Assembly: GCA_028696635.1 (NCBI GenBank)
Contig: JAQVGR010000105.1
Span: 1-6,344, forward strand
DNA length: 6,344 bases
From: Candidatus Krumholzibacteriia bacterium
Lineage (GTDB): Bacteria; Krumholzibacteriota; Krumholzibacteriia; Krumholzibacteriales; Krumholzibacteriaceae
Reading direction: 5' to 3'
Below are positions 6,054 through 6,344 of this stretch, piece by piece. The notes beneath the pieces were generated by a model. It was given only the letters and a program-made list of their open reading frames with translations. It was not told the DNA's origin and searched no databases. Each line of letters begins with the position of its first letter. Within the stretch, counting starts at the first letter, position 1. The translations under genes were made by a program, and so were the position numbers.

Positions 6054-6344
6054 ATGATATCGGTATTAGTACGCGGTTGCGGATTTCGTGTCGGATCGAT
6101 CGCCGTCATATGCGCCCTTCTCGCCGCGCCGCCGGCCGCCGCGGCCGGAGCGCCGCGCGACGGAACCGCCCGGGAGGCGCTGATCGGGCAGGTGGGGAGC
6201 GGGCATGTCCGGACGGGGATCCTGTACGATTTGGTCGCCCCGCTCTCGGGGATCGAGCGGTTCGACGGGAGCGAGGCGGCACGGCCGGCCTCGCTCCGCG
6301 ACTGGAAACAGCTCTATCACGAGCTCTACCGGGCCTCGCTCGAT
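6054..6344 (+). CDS. Secreted protein of unknown function, N-terminal part (runs off the window end)
   Basis: The frame is open from ATG 6054 to the last base, giving 97 residues with no stop. Residues 1-31 look like a Sec signal peptide: basic residues R7 and R12, a hydrophobic stretch about 13-25 (VGSIAVICALLAA), then PPAAAAG with likely cleavage around Ala31. The mature start is polar, followed by TGILYDLVAPLSGIERFDG (54-72) and SLRDWKQLYHELYRAS (80-95). The TGILYD...PLS...DG...W..LY.EL pattern reminds me of the N-termini of large, uncharacterised secreted proteins in Bacteroidota and related phyla, but I cannot name a family. Its own extended -10 promoter and strong ribosome site suggest good expression as a separate transcription unit. 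Confidence 0.75.
   Translation, partial: MISVLVRGCGFRVGSIAVICALLAAPPAAAAGAPRDGTAREALIGQVGSGHVRTGILYDLVAPLSGIERFDGSEAARPASLRDWKQLYHELYRASLD

Overview
This is a GC-rich window (roughly two thirds G+C by eye) from a bacterium, with all recognisable genes on the + strand. It holds five complete genes in one tight cluster, one complete gene standing alone, and one gene cut off by each window edge. Lineage cannot be fixed from this sequence. The high GC, the lipoprotein M28 peptidase with an inserted PA domain, and a last gene resembling large secreted proteins of FCB-type bacteria make a Krumholzibacteriota/Eisenbacteria/Latescibacterota-like organism my guess. That is inference only.

Layout. Bases 3-236 are the C-terminal end of a MarR-like regulator. 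After a 155-base gap with an AT-rich patch and a striking 28-base dyad (371-398), a second, GbsR-type regulator begins at 392. It leads a probable operon: GbsR regulator (392-895), M28 metallopeptidase lipoprotein (913-2532), Asp/Glu racemase-family protein (2534-3232), ABC ATPase of the NodI type (3238-4149), and ABC-2 permease of the NodJ type (4146-4934). Gaps are 17, 1, 5 and -4 bases, so co-transcription and translational coupling are likely. A 103-base gap with two small dyads precedes an SPFH/stomatin-like membrane protein (5038-5919). This is followed by a strong GC hairpin (5953-5982), a perfect extended -10 promoter (6010-6018), and the start of a secreted protein (6054 to the window end).

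How the genes may work together. A GbsR regulator, probably acting on its own promoter/leader dyad, would control a cell-surface peptidase, a cytoplasmic amino-acid racemase-like enzyme and a two-gene efflux pump. A plausible reading is sensing and handling of a peptide or amino-acid-derived compound: cut outside, isomerised or modified inside, exported by the ABC pair. The sequence does not show the substrate.

Two enzymes in the operon look altered at active-site positions. The racemase lacks the first of the two catalytic Cys, and the peptidase has Glu where an Asp metal ligand is usual. Together with the dyad that places the Shine-Dalgarno in a loop, these are the points most worth checking. 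I found no CRISPR array, tRNA, rRNA or insertion sequence.
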